A DNA stretch of 22,959 nt from Larix sibirica (GCA_004151065.3 NWUY0304226886.1:1-22959), one strand, 5' to 3'. Shown: positions 9,717 to 18,600, numbered from the stretch's first letter. A program made the numbers and translations. The notes: a model not told the origin generated them from the sequence alone.

Positions 9717-9978
9717 TTAAGCCTGGTTCACATATAATCTAGCTACTTACAAATGTATTTTTGATGCATTTTACTTTTAAACCAATTTATTAGGTAGAAT
9801 AGTAGTATCATCTTTTGAAAACTCATATCACAATTTGGATGTATATGGTTGAGGGAAATTTTGATGAAACTGTCATTATATGGCCATAAATTTTGAATTG
9901 GACCTATTTGAAAATTTTGGGATCCAATCAACATAAACGAATTTAATATAAAATCTCATTATCTATTTCTATTAAAAA
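9717..9978 (+). other. 3' untranslated end of LINE A with short A-run
   Basis: AT-rich DNA without coding signal. The last 40 bases read TTTAATATAA, a CATTATCTATTTCTATT stretch, then an A-run. The same TTTAATATAA or ATTAATATAA word precedes the A-rich ends of LINE B (near 13042) and LINE C (near 14428). This shared signature is the main reason to place the 3' end here and not just after the RNase H. Confidence 0.6.
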
Positions 9979-9997
9979 AAAGAGTTAGGCAATTAAT
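9979..9997 (+). repeat. Right target-site duplication of LINE A
   Basis: AAAGAGTTAGGCAATTAAT, matching 3007-3025 at 18 of 19 positions. The exact left limit is blurred because the A-run merges with the first As of the repeat. Confidence 0.7.
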
Positions 9998-10373
9998 GGG
10001 ATTTGATTTATTTTTGGGTTGCTAATGCTTATTGTATGCTTCATATTGTATGAAGACACAAATAAGTAAGATTGATAGTGTTGAATAATTAGAATTGTAG
10101 TTGTATTAGGTTTGGATGAGATTTATGACATTTACAATTTCATTAATATTTAAGTTAATGTTTTATTTAATGTGTATCCAATAATTAAAGCTAGAGCCAA
10201 CTAGTAACATATTACCACGTTGAACAATAGATCAACATTTAATGATAGACAATGAACATGCATATGAGAGTTGATGAGTTTAGCTAGATTGCAGATTCTG
10301 CCTATCCAATTGGCATGGAGCAAAGTCAGGGTGCGTAAACGACATTCAAATTAAAGATAGTTTCAGCAAGAGA
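9998..10373. other. AT-rich intergenic spacer between LINE A and LINE B
   Basis: No gene, repeat pair or domain recognised. If the proposed duplications of LINE A and LINE B are right, this is the target DNA that separates the two insertions. Confidence 0.5.
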
Positions 10374-10384
10374 AAAATTCTCTT
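10374..10384 (+). repeat. Possible left target-site duplication of LINE B
   Basis: AAAATTCTCTT matches AAACTTCTCTT at 13084-13094 in 10 of 11 positions. The match is short and lies in AT-rich DNA, so chance is not excluded. It is supported only by the right copy falling just after an A-rich LINE-like 3' end. Confidence 0.4.
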
Positions 10385-10769
10385 GGTGCTTGAACTTCAA
10401 TTGGTGCATGCCATTTTCTTAACTCAAGTTCTATGTAGGCCATGGAGTTTAGGGTTTCTGTGCAACCACCTTGGAGATATGGATCTTTGGTAGTAGGACT
10501 TGGAATCTGAGCTAAGTTTCTTGGTTTTTGAGTTTCCTCTATTGCCTTATGCTTTTGTTCTGAGAGCTTCTAGTAAGGGTTGTGCTTCTCTCTCAGTTGT
10601 GTTTTGGGCCTTGGGTTTTCGGATTTTGTTGGGTATTTTTTATTCTTGCCTGGTTTGTGAGGAGCTCTGGGCATTATCCTCTTGCTACTGCATGATGCAG
10701 TCATGGCAGTGACATGCCAGATATGCCCCTCATCTTAGTTTTGTTGTAATCCTTGTGGAATCTATTGTT

Positions 10770-12356
10770 GGATGTTTGTGGGCTCTAAATGAAGCAAGGT
10801 GGTATCCCTAGGACTCTTCGAAATCTTGTGTTAAGTTGAAGCGCATACCGTTTAACTTGGTGCTTGGAGAGGATGTCTCCATGAGCGATGTACTTTCGCT
10901 CTCTGAAACTGCTATGGTGGGTCGATTTGTAGGCATAAATATGGGCCACAAAACCATGGAGGAGTGGATTGTTTCTCATTGGTCTTGTGTGCTTGGTTAC
11001 TCTTCAAAAAGTTTTTTTTATGGCTAAGGGGTGGGTGGGATCCAATTTCAGGAATTCTGAGGATGTATCCATTATTATGGCTAGGGTATGGACTTGGGGA
11101 TCGATGGATACGAAGCTAAACGTTGGACTCCTTTTTTTGATGCTAGGTGTGAGAAAACTTACACTAGACCCATCTGGGTTCTCCTACCGAGTTTTCCACC
11201 TGAGCTACGTATAGATCAAATATTTGTTCTGTTGGGTAAAGAATTGGGGTCCTTCATCAAAGCGAATATGAGTTTCTAGAGCACCAGGGTATGAATTTGG
11301 CGCGAGTTTTGGCTAATATTGATATGAGGGACATGATGGCTGCTGAGATCACCATTAGGAAAGGCGACTTGTCCTACATCCAAAAGTTGGACTATGCTAG
11401 TGTTCCCTTTTCATTCTTGAGATGTCACAGGTATGGCCACCTAGTGGAATTATGCACTTCCCCTTTTCGTCACTTCATTGCTAGCCATATGGCAGTGCCT
11501 GATTTATTTCATCGACCAGAAGGGGTAGGGGATTTGGATTTTCCTCATTTGGTGTCAAAAGTGGGCGGTGCTAAGGTTTCTTCTCTGCAGGAGCTGGAGT
11601 CCTCTATTTTTGGCCACCTCGAGGAGTCATTAAAGGTTGGGGTAGTCCCTGACGAGGCTGTTTTACCTGTTATTGGATTTGTCCCCCAACTTTTGACCTG
11701 CCTTCCATTCCATTACAAAGATACAATGTTACCGAGGACGCTAGAGTGTTGGGGTCTAGGACCATTATGGAATTGGCGGCCTCGACAACTTCTGGGGTTT
11801 ATGTATCTTCTTTAGACTCGGCCCCGGTTGTAGTCCCCCCTGATAGATGTGATTATGCTAGTCTTCAAACTGTTATGGATCTTGCAGTGTTTCCTGGTAC
11901 TGCAAAGCTTTTTGATGGAGTGACAGATCCATTGGTCCCTCAGCTCACAAGCCCGGTACAGGATAATGTTGATGAAGCGTATTTGGATGATGTTCTAGGG
12001 GATGTTCTCCATCATCTTCAACGACGACCAAAGAAGTGTGGTAAGCACATAATTCCTCCCTCCCCAGTGATTGATTGTTGTTGGACATGCCTTTAGCCAA
12101 GGATTTTCTATCTACACAGTGTTGTGGGCAGCTGCTCGAGGAGTGTAGTGAGCACATTTCTCCTCCCTCCCATGCAATTGATCATATGCCGGATGTGCCC
12201 TCTATTAGTGGAATTTTACCTTCCCATCGATGTGGTCATTTTTTATCGGATCTTTTAAACGCTTCATTTCTTGACCGGGCGAACTACACCCTTTCTCAAG
12301 CCTGCATTTCTCAATATGATGTTGAAGACTCTGTTGATTCAATTGCTGTGGGGTAG
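10770..12356 (+). pseudogene. LINE B ORF1 remnant: DUF4283 and degenerate zinc knuckle
   Basis: This is the fossil of a LINE ORF1 protein. Readable pieces are LKRIPFNLVLGEDVSMSDVL and LSETAMVGRFVG (10832-10935), then after a shift VFFMAKGWVGSNFRNSED (near 11005-11065). After another shift come RWTPFFDARCEKTYTRPIWV and LLPSFPPELRIDQIF (11118-11225), then MNLARVLANIDM (from 11291), SYIQKLDYASVPFSFLRC and HRYGHLVELC. The zinc knuckle lacks its first Cys: codon TTC at 11414-11416 (Phe) stands where homologues have Cys, while Cys 11423, His 11438 and Cys 11453 remain. Downstream frames to 12356 are Pro/Ser/Asp-rich, as in the variable C-terminal tail of these proteins. At least three frameshifts and several stops are needed. 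Confidence 0.75.
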
Positions 12357-13083
12357 CTTGTGCTTTTTGGTGTTTATCCATCCTCCTTGTCCTCTTTTTA
12401 TTGGGGCTCGTTCCGGATCTTCCCCCTTTGGTGGAGTTGGATGGGATTGATGTGGGGGTTCAGTCTCCATAAAGGCTGTCATGACTAGCATGGCATCTGA
12501 CCTGAGTTTGAAGATTGGAATTATTACCGAATTGCACAACTATCATCTTAGGCCTTAGAAACCAATTTATGCCGGCCATAAGGATAGGCTTCAAGGTGGT
12601 ATCCTGCAGAGCCACTCTAATTGCTCTCATTGTCTAAGGGGTCGTTTCTCAGCTTTGGCTCTTGCAAGGGATTGGATGGTTCTACAATTAATAGTTGGTT
12701 GTCATAGTACTTTGAAGGTTTCCCACCGTGTTCGGATCTCACGAGCACAAGCCATTTGACAAAGGTTCTATTTGGGGATTGGGGCCGCCCCTCTATATAC
12801 GACCATTTTCTAGTTTATAGGGGTTATATCTCTGCAGTTTTTGGAGATTCTGTGGTTTAAAGTAATGATGTTTCTTGAAGTTTTTGGTTTGTCAAAGTGT
12901 TTTTTCTATAGATAGTTTTTTTAGATTTTGTCTGGTAAACAACTACGATTTGTTACTGCTTAATGATATTTTTGATTTTATGATCTACGTACTGCATATT
13001 TTGATGTAAAGCTTATATTTGAGTGAATGTGATTTTATTATTAATATAATGAAGTGGCACAATATTTCCGAGAAAATAAAAAC
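12357..13083 (+). other. 3' region of LINE B
   Basis: No conserved domain is readable. The first 400 bases keep the moderate GC content of the ORF1 tail; the sequence then becomes AT-rich and ends in the shared LINE 3' signature and an A-rich run. The transition near 12780-12840 may mark the internal deletion joint, if there is one. Confidence 0.45.
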
Positions 13084-13094
13084 AAACTTCTCTT
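13084..13094 (+). repeat. Possible right target-site duplication of LINE B
   Basis: AAACTTCTCTT, one mismatch from 10374-10384, immediately after the A-rich end of LINE B. Confidence 0.4.
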
Positions 13095-13233
13095 CTATCT
13101 ATGACAATAAAATCTAGCCATTATTTTATCTTCTCCTTTATATGCAAAGTCAAATCAAATATGACAACTAATTTGTTTTGTAGTAAGGGACATTTGAGAA
13201 TGCTTTAAAGGAACTTTAATAGAAAGCAGCTTT

Positions 13234-13309
13234 ACATTTATGATACTATTGGTACTCATGGAAATATCAAACGAATGGTTATGAAATGAACATTTATGAT
13301 ATTATTGGT
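13234..13309. repeat. Short direct repeat, 56-bp offset
   Basis: ACATTTATGATACTATTGGT at 13234-13253 returns as ACATTTATGATATTATTGGT at 13290-13309, with one C/T difference. Confidence 0.7.
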
Positions 13310-13499
13310 GCAATGATATTTGATATGAATTTATAAAAGTTATCTAAATTGGTAAAATTAAAGTTGATTATTAAATATACAAATCTAGATATGCAATATA
13401 ATTTTTAAAACCTAAATATACAAAGTTATATTATCAATTAAATAACCATATGATTAAAATAAGACCAACACATCACTTAGGAGACATTATAGTTTATGG

Positions 13500-13569
13500 T
13501 TTGAACATACACATTGACAATGTCAAAGTTATGTTTTGAACATACACATTGAGTATGCCAAAGTGTTTC
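13500..13569. repeat. 35-bp tandem duplication
   Basis: Both copies begin TTTGAACATACACATTGA (13500 and 13535) and continue with similar ATG(T/C)CAAAGT segments. The period is exactly 35 bases. Confidence 0.8.
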
Positions 13570-13625
13570 AATATGGAATCCAAAAGCAATATAATGTTGT
13601 TTTCTTTGGTATTATTTTGATCACA

Positions 13626-13688
13626 GGGTTAAATATTTTAGGTTTTTTATTTTTTTAGGGTTAAATAATTAGGTTTTTTATTTTTTTA
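13626..13688. repeat. 32-bp tandem duplication
   Basis: GGGTTAAATATTTT and GGGTTAAATAATT are each followed by AGGTTTTTTATTTTTTTA. The second copy is one base shorter. The units abut at 13657/13658. Confidence 0.75.
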
Positions 13689-13783
13689 ATCATTATTAAA
13701 ATTTAGTTTATAATTATAAGTATATTATTTTGTTGTTATGTGTATTTAATTAATATATATTCATTTAAATCTGGATTTATTAA

Positions 13784-13840
13784 ATATAGAGTGTAATTTT
13801 TTTTATCTACATATTAAAAAAAATTACACCTCACTATATT
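13784..13840. repeat. AT-rich inverted repeat (foldback)
   Basis: The left arm contains GTGTAATTTTTTTTAT (13791-13806) and the right arm contains AAAAAAAATTACAC. Outward from these, ATATAG pairs with CTATAT apart from a few unpaired bases. The loop is under 10 bases. It could be a remnant of a small inverted-repeat element or a chance AT-rich hairpin. Confidence 0.55.
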
Positions 13841-13926
13841 TGATCCCGTACTTGATATATTTAAATATTAAACCAATATCATTAGCATTTTTTTTATGTA
13901 ACCACATATGTTACATAAAGTTAAAT

Positions 13927-13942
13927 AACATCTCCCTTACAT
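13927..13942 (+). repeat. Left target-site duplication of LINE C
   Basis: AACATCTCCCTTACAT corresponds to AACATCTCTCTTGAAT at 14463-14478. The first 12 bases differ at one C/T site; the last four are less certain. Confidence 0.6.
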
Positions 13943-13943
13943 T

Positions 13944-14206
13944 TTGGTTACTCTTATTTATTGCCAATGGTTGGAACATTTCTTTGATCAGTATCCTTAG
14001 AGACTTCCGTGTGATCATTGGATGGGCACTTTTTTCGTTCAAGGTTATGCAACTCGACTATTGCACATATATTTCGGGAATATATGTTTTTGGTGGATGA
14101 TCTCTCCAAGCGGGCTCTAACTTTTCCAGAAGGCACTATTTTTGTGGAGGATTGGTGCGAGGGTATCTTAGTAGATCATTCCTCTGTGGCTTTTCTTTGC
14201 AGTTGA
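13944..14206 (+). pseudogene. LINE C RNase H C-terminal remnant
   Basis: Read in two frames, the segment gives ANGWNISLISILRDFRVIIGW (13962-14024, where homologues have a GDSR-type catalytic motif). After a shift it gives AHIFREYMFLVDDLSKRAL (14066-14122) followed by PEGTIFVEDW and a stop at 14204. The second piece matches the HIxRExNxxAD(x)LS(K) end of plant LINE RNase H, with a DD pair in place of AD. The GDS motif is changed (RDF). It is non-functional. Confidence 0.7.
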
Positions 14207-14462
14207 GTTTTGTTCTTTTTTCATGATTGTGGCATCCTTCATCTTGCAAGTGTCCATTGATGGGACTTGCTTTGTTTCTTGCTTTCTGTTTTTGCCCTGT
14301 ACTTATGTTTTCTGTGGGCTTGTGTATGTCCTTTGGAACTTCTATGTTTGTCTCCGATTATGTATTTGTATTTCATGACTTTTATGGTTTTAAAAGTTCT
14401 AAAACATTGTATCTTACTCTACTATTTTTAATATAAATGGTATGTCCTTTTTTCTAGTAAAA
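14207..14462 (+). other. 3' UTR of LINE C
   Basis: T-rich, non-conserved DNA that follows the RNase H stop and ends in the shared LINE 3' signature (TTTTTAATATAA near 14428) and a short A-run. The open frame within it (14227-14436, hydrophobic) shows no similarity and is taken as chance. Confidence 0.55.
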
Positions 14463-14478
14463 AACATCTCTCTTGAAT
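14463..14478 (+). repeat. Right target-site duplication of LINE C
   Basis: AACATCTCTCTTGAAT directly after the A-run of LINE C, paired with 13927-13942. Confidence 0.6.
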
Positions 14479-14830
14479 ATAAAACACTTAACTTAATAGT
14501 AATAAACATTTACGAAGCTAAAAGCACAAATACCCAGTAACCCTGAAGATTTTACTGGTAGATTTAAATCCGAAGATGTAAGAAGCACAGAAGAGCTGAA
14601 TTAGTAGGAAAGGCAATGGTTGTGACGAGGGCGCGTCAAGGTTGGGGTAAACAATGATGCAGATACGTGGAGATATTGATTATGGAAAAAGTCTGCGAAC
14701 AAATTCGGCGTTTGTGGACTTTTCAATCCACCACAGGTAAGACAGTAAATTCATTCAAAGTCAGCGAGCAAAGCGCATGAAAAGGTTTTGGAATTTTTCA
14801 TTTAACTTGGGTTAAGTAAGTAGGGCCTGG

Positions 14831-14908
14831 ACTAGTCTAGTTTTAGTGGAGTTATTCTGATCATTTTCATCGGAAAGATGGTCGTATTGGACTCGTTTTA
14901 GTGGAGTT
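14831..14908. repeat. Imperfect direct repeat in the upstream region
   Basis: The words CTAGTTTTAGTGGAGTT and CTCGTTTTAGTGGAGTT recur about 55 bases apart, each preceded by GGACT. The match is short and its significance is unclear. Confidence 0.5.
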
Positions 14909-14942
14909 CATGATAATTTAGAGAAGTGGGACGGCCGGCAAA

Positions 14943-15008
14943 GGTTGTATACACCCACTTTCCCTCCCTAGGCATGGTTGTATACACCCACTTTCCCTCC
15001 CTAGGCAT
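14943..15008. repeat. Perfect 33-bp tandem duplication in the upstream region
   Basis: Copies 14943-14975 and 14976-15008 are identical by eye, start GGTTGTATACACCCAC and end CCCTCCCTAGGCAT. Identity of two abutting copies suggests a recent duplication, in contrast to the diverged repeats elsewhere in the window. Confidence 0.9.
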
Positions 15009-15503
15009 CTGGGTTGACTGCCCAGTATTCGTATGAGTATCATATGACAAGAAAACACACCGTTTATCCTCACCGCGTTTTCCTGGATTTTGCACAAACT
15101 CAATCCCTCTTCCTTCTCCGGACAATAAACGACCTTTCTTCATTTTCATGTTGATATGGGTCTCTGCAATGCCTTGCCCTGATTTGTGTCTTTGTTTTGG
15201 ACCGAACAAGTGTTGTAATGTTCTGCGATATTTTTCACATTTCTGTGATTTTCTGCTGGGCTTGTGATCCGCAGATTGTTTTCTTGTCAAATTGCCGTCT
15301 TTAGGCTGTATATCAATTTGGGGAGTCGCTGTTTGTACAATATCATCCAGGATTCAGGAGAGAAACCGGGTCTCAAATACATCCAGCTTGCACTGTAGTT
15401 TGATTTGGGTATTAGTAGGTTCTTGATTTTTCATCGAGATTTAGGATCCAGGAAAAGCTTCAGCAAGCCACAGAAGCATTAGCTTTGAGTTGGGGAGTAG
15501 TAC

Positions 15504-15527
15504 ATGTCTGGTCCTTTGCTTGGTTGA
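15504..15527 (+). promoter_or_regulatory. Possible upstream ORF (7 codons) in the 5' UTR
   Basis: ATG at 15504 opens a frame coding MSGPLLG that stops with TGA at 15525-15527, about 90 bases before the main start codon. It would affect translation only if the transcript starts upstream of it, which is likely but not shown. Confidence 0.35.
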
Positions 15528-15615
15528 GGACCAGATTGACTTAAACTGTATTTTGATCTGCGGAACCTTTGTACAAAGGAAGAAAAGAAAAGGAGTTGTA
15601 TTCGAGGATTGAGAG

Positions 15616-18600
15616 ATGAAACTATATGTGTATGTTCAGGAAGCCAAGGGGTTGCCAGCCAAGGACTATAATGGATTGAGTGATCCTTATGTGAGATTAC
15701 AACTAGGGAAATCCAAAGCCCGGACTAGAGTGATAAGGAAGACCCTCACTCCCTCATGGAACGAGGAATTCACCTTCAAAGTTGATGATCTCAGCGAGGA
15801 ATTGCAAATTTCGGTGTGGGACGAGGATAGGTTCTTAGTTGACGATTTTCTTGGGCAGCTGAAGGTGCCTGTTTCCAGGGTGCTCGATTCTGAGAAACAC
15901 ACCATGCCGCTTACATGGTTCCCTTTGCAAGCCCGAGGCAGCAAGTCCAAGGGCAAACTATATGGTAAGTCCTGCTTTTTGAGTGGTTCTTAGCCCTAAC
16001 ACCCAGATTTTGTTACATTCTATTTTTAGGTATATCTGCTGCTATTTAACTGGCGGGGGTTACGGGGCATCCCTAGGTTTAAACAACATACTTGATTTGT
16101 ATATATCCTTTCTTTCTTTCCTCTGTGTTGGCACATTTTTGCCGCAATTCGGTTATTAGGCTACTGAAGTAGAGATAGTAAAATTTCAGGTATTTCCATT
16201 CCATGCTTTCTATAACCCATTGTGAAAAAACTAAGATAATTTACACTTGCAGCAATTTGACTGAGGCTACCATTCACCCATGATTTGATTTGACTCTTGA
16301 ACTTGAAGGGCTATTTTTGAATCCATTCTTCTCTGCCTTCTAATTTGTATCTTTTAGTTGCAATTTGGATTAGAGTTGATTGTAAGGGGGCAGACTCGAG
16401 AATGCACTCGATTGCCCAGCCAGACACTTTTTTACCAGGACTTTAAAACTAACACTCTGTGATGTTTGCGATTGCAGGGGAGATTCTTCTCACCATATCT
16501 CTATACGGTAGAGAGAATTACAACAGATTTCTTCATCAAGAGTCTGGGTTGCCCAAATATGTTAATACAGAAAGCCTTAGCTCAAGGGAATCAACGGAAC
16601 CGATAGAAATACCCGAAAGGATTTCAAACAGTTCACTTTCCTCGTTTGGATCTGGAGCGTCAGAAGAAGCATCATCTGTACAAGAAGATAAAATGAATCC
16701 CCAATCCTTGGCAGGCAGATTCTTTGCCATGTTCACGAACAAAAATGCAGAAACTACCAACCAAATTGAAAGGACGGAGTCAGAATCGTCGGAACATTAC
16801 CAGGATTGTGAAGACAATTCAGAGGAAGAACAGTCAGATGGGTTTTTTGAAGAAGGTTTTGATAGCACAGAATCTGGCGAACAGGAAATTCCTAGCCCTT
16901 TGTCAGGAGGAATTCTTCTAGACCAGGTATATTCTACTAGCCCTAGAAATCTAAATGCCATTATCTTTGGGCCCAACAATGAGTTCAAGCGTGAATTAAC
17001 ACAACTAGAGGGGACAACTAACTATGTCGAAGGACCTTGGAGAAAAACAGGGGGAGAACCCATGAAAAGAGTGGTCACATATACCAAAGCTGCAACTAAA
17101 ATGGTGAAGGCTGTCAAAGCTACAGAAGAGCAAACTTATCTCATAGCAGATGGGAAGGTTTTTGTAGTATCAGTAAGTGTAAGTATACCAGATGTTCCAT
17201 ATGGAAGTTCATTTAGGTGTGAATTGCTTTACTGCATCACACCAGGGCCAGAAGTATCAACTGAAGAGGAATCCTCCCATCTTTCTATTTCCTGGAGAGT
17301 CAACTTTCTTCAGAGTACAATGATGAGAAGCATGATCGAAGGTGGGACGAGACAAGGACTGAGGGACAGCTACCAAGAGTTTGCTAAGTTGCTTTCTCAG
17401 TTTGCTACACCACTGGATGTGGCATCCTTGGCCTCTGAGCAAGAACAGCCAAGACTAGATTCGCAGATGGATCCCCAGTCGGATTGGAAGCTTATTGTTA
17501 GTTATATTGGTGTTTTTACCTTGGTATCTACATTATTTTCTTTGGCATATCTCCTCTTGCACATCTTCCTGGCCAGTCCCAGCGTGATGCAGGGCTTGGA
17601 ATTCGGTGGGCTAGATTTACCTGATTCTTTGGGAGAAGTTATTACATGTGGTTTACTTGTTCTCCAAGTGGAGCGTATTTTCAAGATGATCTCACATTTC
17701 ATGCATGCACGGTTTCAAAAGGGTAAGACAATATGGCATTCGTGCACTGAGCCTTTTCAGTTCCCAGAGCTCTTATTTAGATAAAAGCAAGAATGGCAAT
17801 TGTTAGAAAAGATTTTGGTTTCTCAAATTTATTCATGGCTTGATTACAGCTGGTGATCATGGAATTAAAGCACAGGGAGATGGATGGCTACTGACAGTAG
17901 CCCTAATTGAAGGGAAGAATCTCTCTGCTGTAGATGCTACTGGTTATTCAGATCCATATGTCGTATTTACCTGTAATGGGAAACCCCGAACAAGTTCAAT
18001 CAAACTGCAGACACTGGATCCTCAATGGCATGGTAAAAAGCTGAAAAAATGTCCAGATCTTTTGTACTTGAGATTTTATGCTTCTCCATGCTTTTTTCGT
18101 GATTTCTACTCTGACTTTCATTCTCAAATAATTCTGCAGAAATATTTGAATATGACGCAACAGAAGAGCCTCCATCTGTGATGGATGTAGAAGTCTTTGA
18201 CTTTGAAGGCCCTTTTGCTGAGGCTACATCTCTAGGGTATGCCGAGATCAATTTTTTGAAATTTACTTCACAGGAACTGGCTGATTTGTGGGTTCCACTT
18301 CAGGGAAGACTGGCACAAGCTTGCCAATCAAAGTTGCACCTTCGGATATTTCTGACGAATACAAAGGGTCCTGATGTGGTTACTCAGTACATAACAAAGA
18401 TGGAAAAGGAAGTTGGAAAAAAGGTATTCATCTTTTTACATTAAAATCTCGAGTAGATACCTATCTTTTCCTTAGCCTACAGTATAGCTTACTGGATTGT
18501 TCCTTTATTTGTCTGGACATCACGAGAATGAGAATGAAATGTATGCAGATTGCCCGGCGCTCACCTCAGACAAACTCAACATTCCAGAAGCTGTTTGCAC

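Larger units (their letters stand above)
3026..9978 (+). mobile_element. LINE A: nearly full-length, inactive plant L1-type retrotransposon
   Basis: The order is a short 5' region, ORF1 (3202-3921), spacer, ORF2 (4491 to about 8780) and a long 3' region ending in a short A-run. A 19-bp duplication with one mismatch flanks the whole unit. The last bases before the A-run (TTTAATATAA, then a CATTATCTATTTCTATT stretch) resemble the ends of LINE B and LINE C. ORF2 holds all expected domains in order, but many stops, frameshifts and changed catalytic residues make it inactive. The span of about 6.95 kb is longer than I would expect from ORF1 plus ORF2. The surplus is the block at about 8790-9735, which may be a nested insertion. 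Confidence 0.75.
10385..13083 (+). mobile_element. LINE B: ORF1-only LINE remnant, no ORF2 recognised
   Basis: An ORF1 remnant (DUF4283 and damaged zinc knuckle) is followed by a GC-richer tail and then a LINE-like end at about 13038-13083 (ATTAATATAATGAAGTGGCA, then A-rich GAGAAAATAAAAAC). No endonuclease, reverse transcriptase or RNase H segment could be read in any frame between the ORF1 region and the 3' end. Either ORF2 was deleted or this is an ORF1-bearing non-autonomous derivative. The ORF1 differs clearly from that of LINE A and LINE D, so LINE B belongs to another subfamily. Confidence 0.6.
13095..13926. other. AT-rich stretch with clustered short duplications, no gene
   Basis: No coding sequence recognised. 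It contains three separate local duplications (13234-13309, 13500-13569, 13626-13688) and an AT-rich foldback (13784-13840). Confidence 0.6.
13943..14462 (+). mobile_element. LINE C: 5'-truncated LINE copy
   Basis: A fragment of about 520 bases that holds only the end of the ORF2 RNase H and the 3' UTR, closing with TTTTTAATATAAATGG, a T-rich stretch and TAGTAAAAAA. An imperfect 12-16-bp duplication flanks it, and readable RNase H homology starts right at the proposed left boundary. That is the pattern of a reverse-transcribed copy that stopped early. Confidence 0.7.
14479..15615 (+). promoter_or_regulatory. Upstream region and 5' UTR of the C2/GRAM/VASt gene
   Basis: This non-coding stretch of moderate GC content separates LINE C from the start codon. 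Motifs seen are an ACGTGG ABRE/G-box-like core at 14665-14670, a GCGCGT CAMTA-type core at 14631-14636 and a possible TATA-like TATATC near 15308-15313. The transcription start is not determinable. If the TATA-like site is used, the 5' UTR would be about 270 bases and would contain one small upstream ORF. An open minus-strand frame at 14898-15290 overlaps a tandem repeat and has no recognised domain, so it is not called. Confidence 0.4.

Noticed and set aside
8819-9735. Solo LTR beginning TGTTGGGG
   Set aside because: The start looks LTR-like, but I found no matching CA-end, flanking 5-bp duplication or tRNA primer-binding site, and a coding-like frame lies inside it.
10500-10712. Open frame of 70 codons, hydrophobic, as an independent gene
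   Set aside because: It lies inside LINE B ahead of ORF1, has no ATG at its start and resembles no family; it is probably the 5' region of the element.
14898-15290. Minus-strand open frame of 130 codons upstream of the gene
   Set aside because: It spans the 33-bp tandem repeat (hence its repeated peptide), has no recognised domain and is antisense to the probable promoter and 5' UTR.
16459-17784. Open frame of 441 codons read as a separate gene starting at ATG 16459
   Set aside because: Its first codons lie in intron 1 and its end runs into intron 2. The sequence is exon 2 (16478-17722) of the nine-exon gene, with consensus splice sites at both sides.
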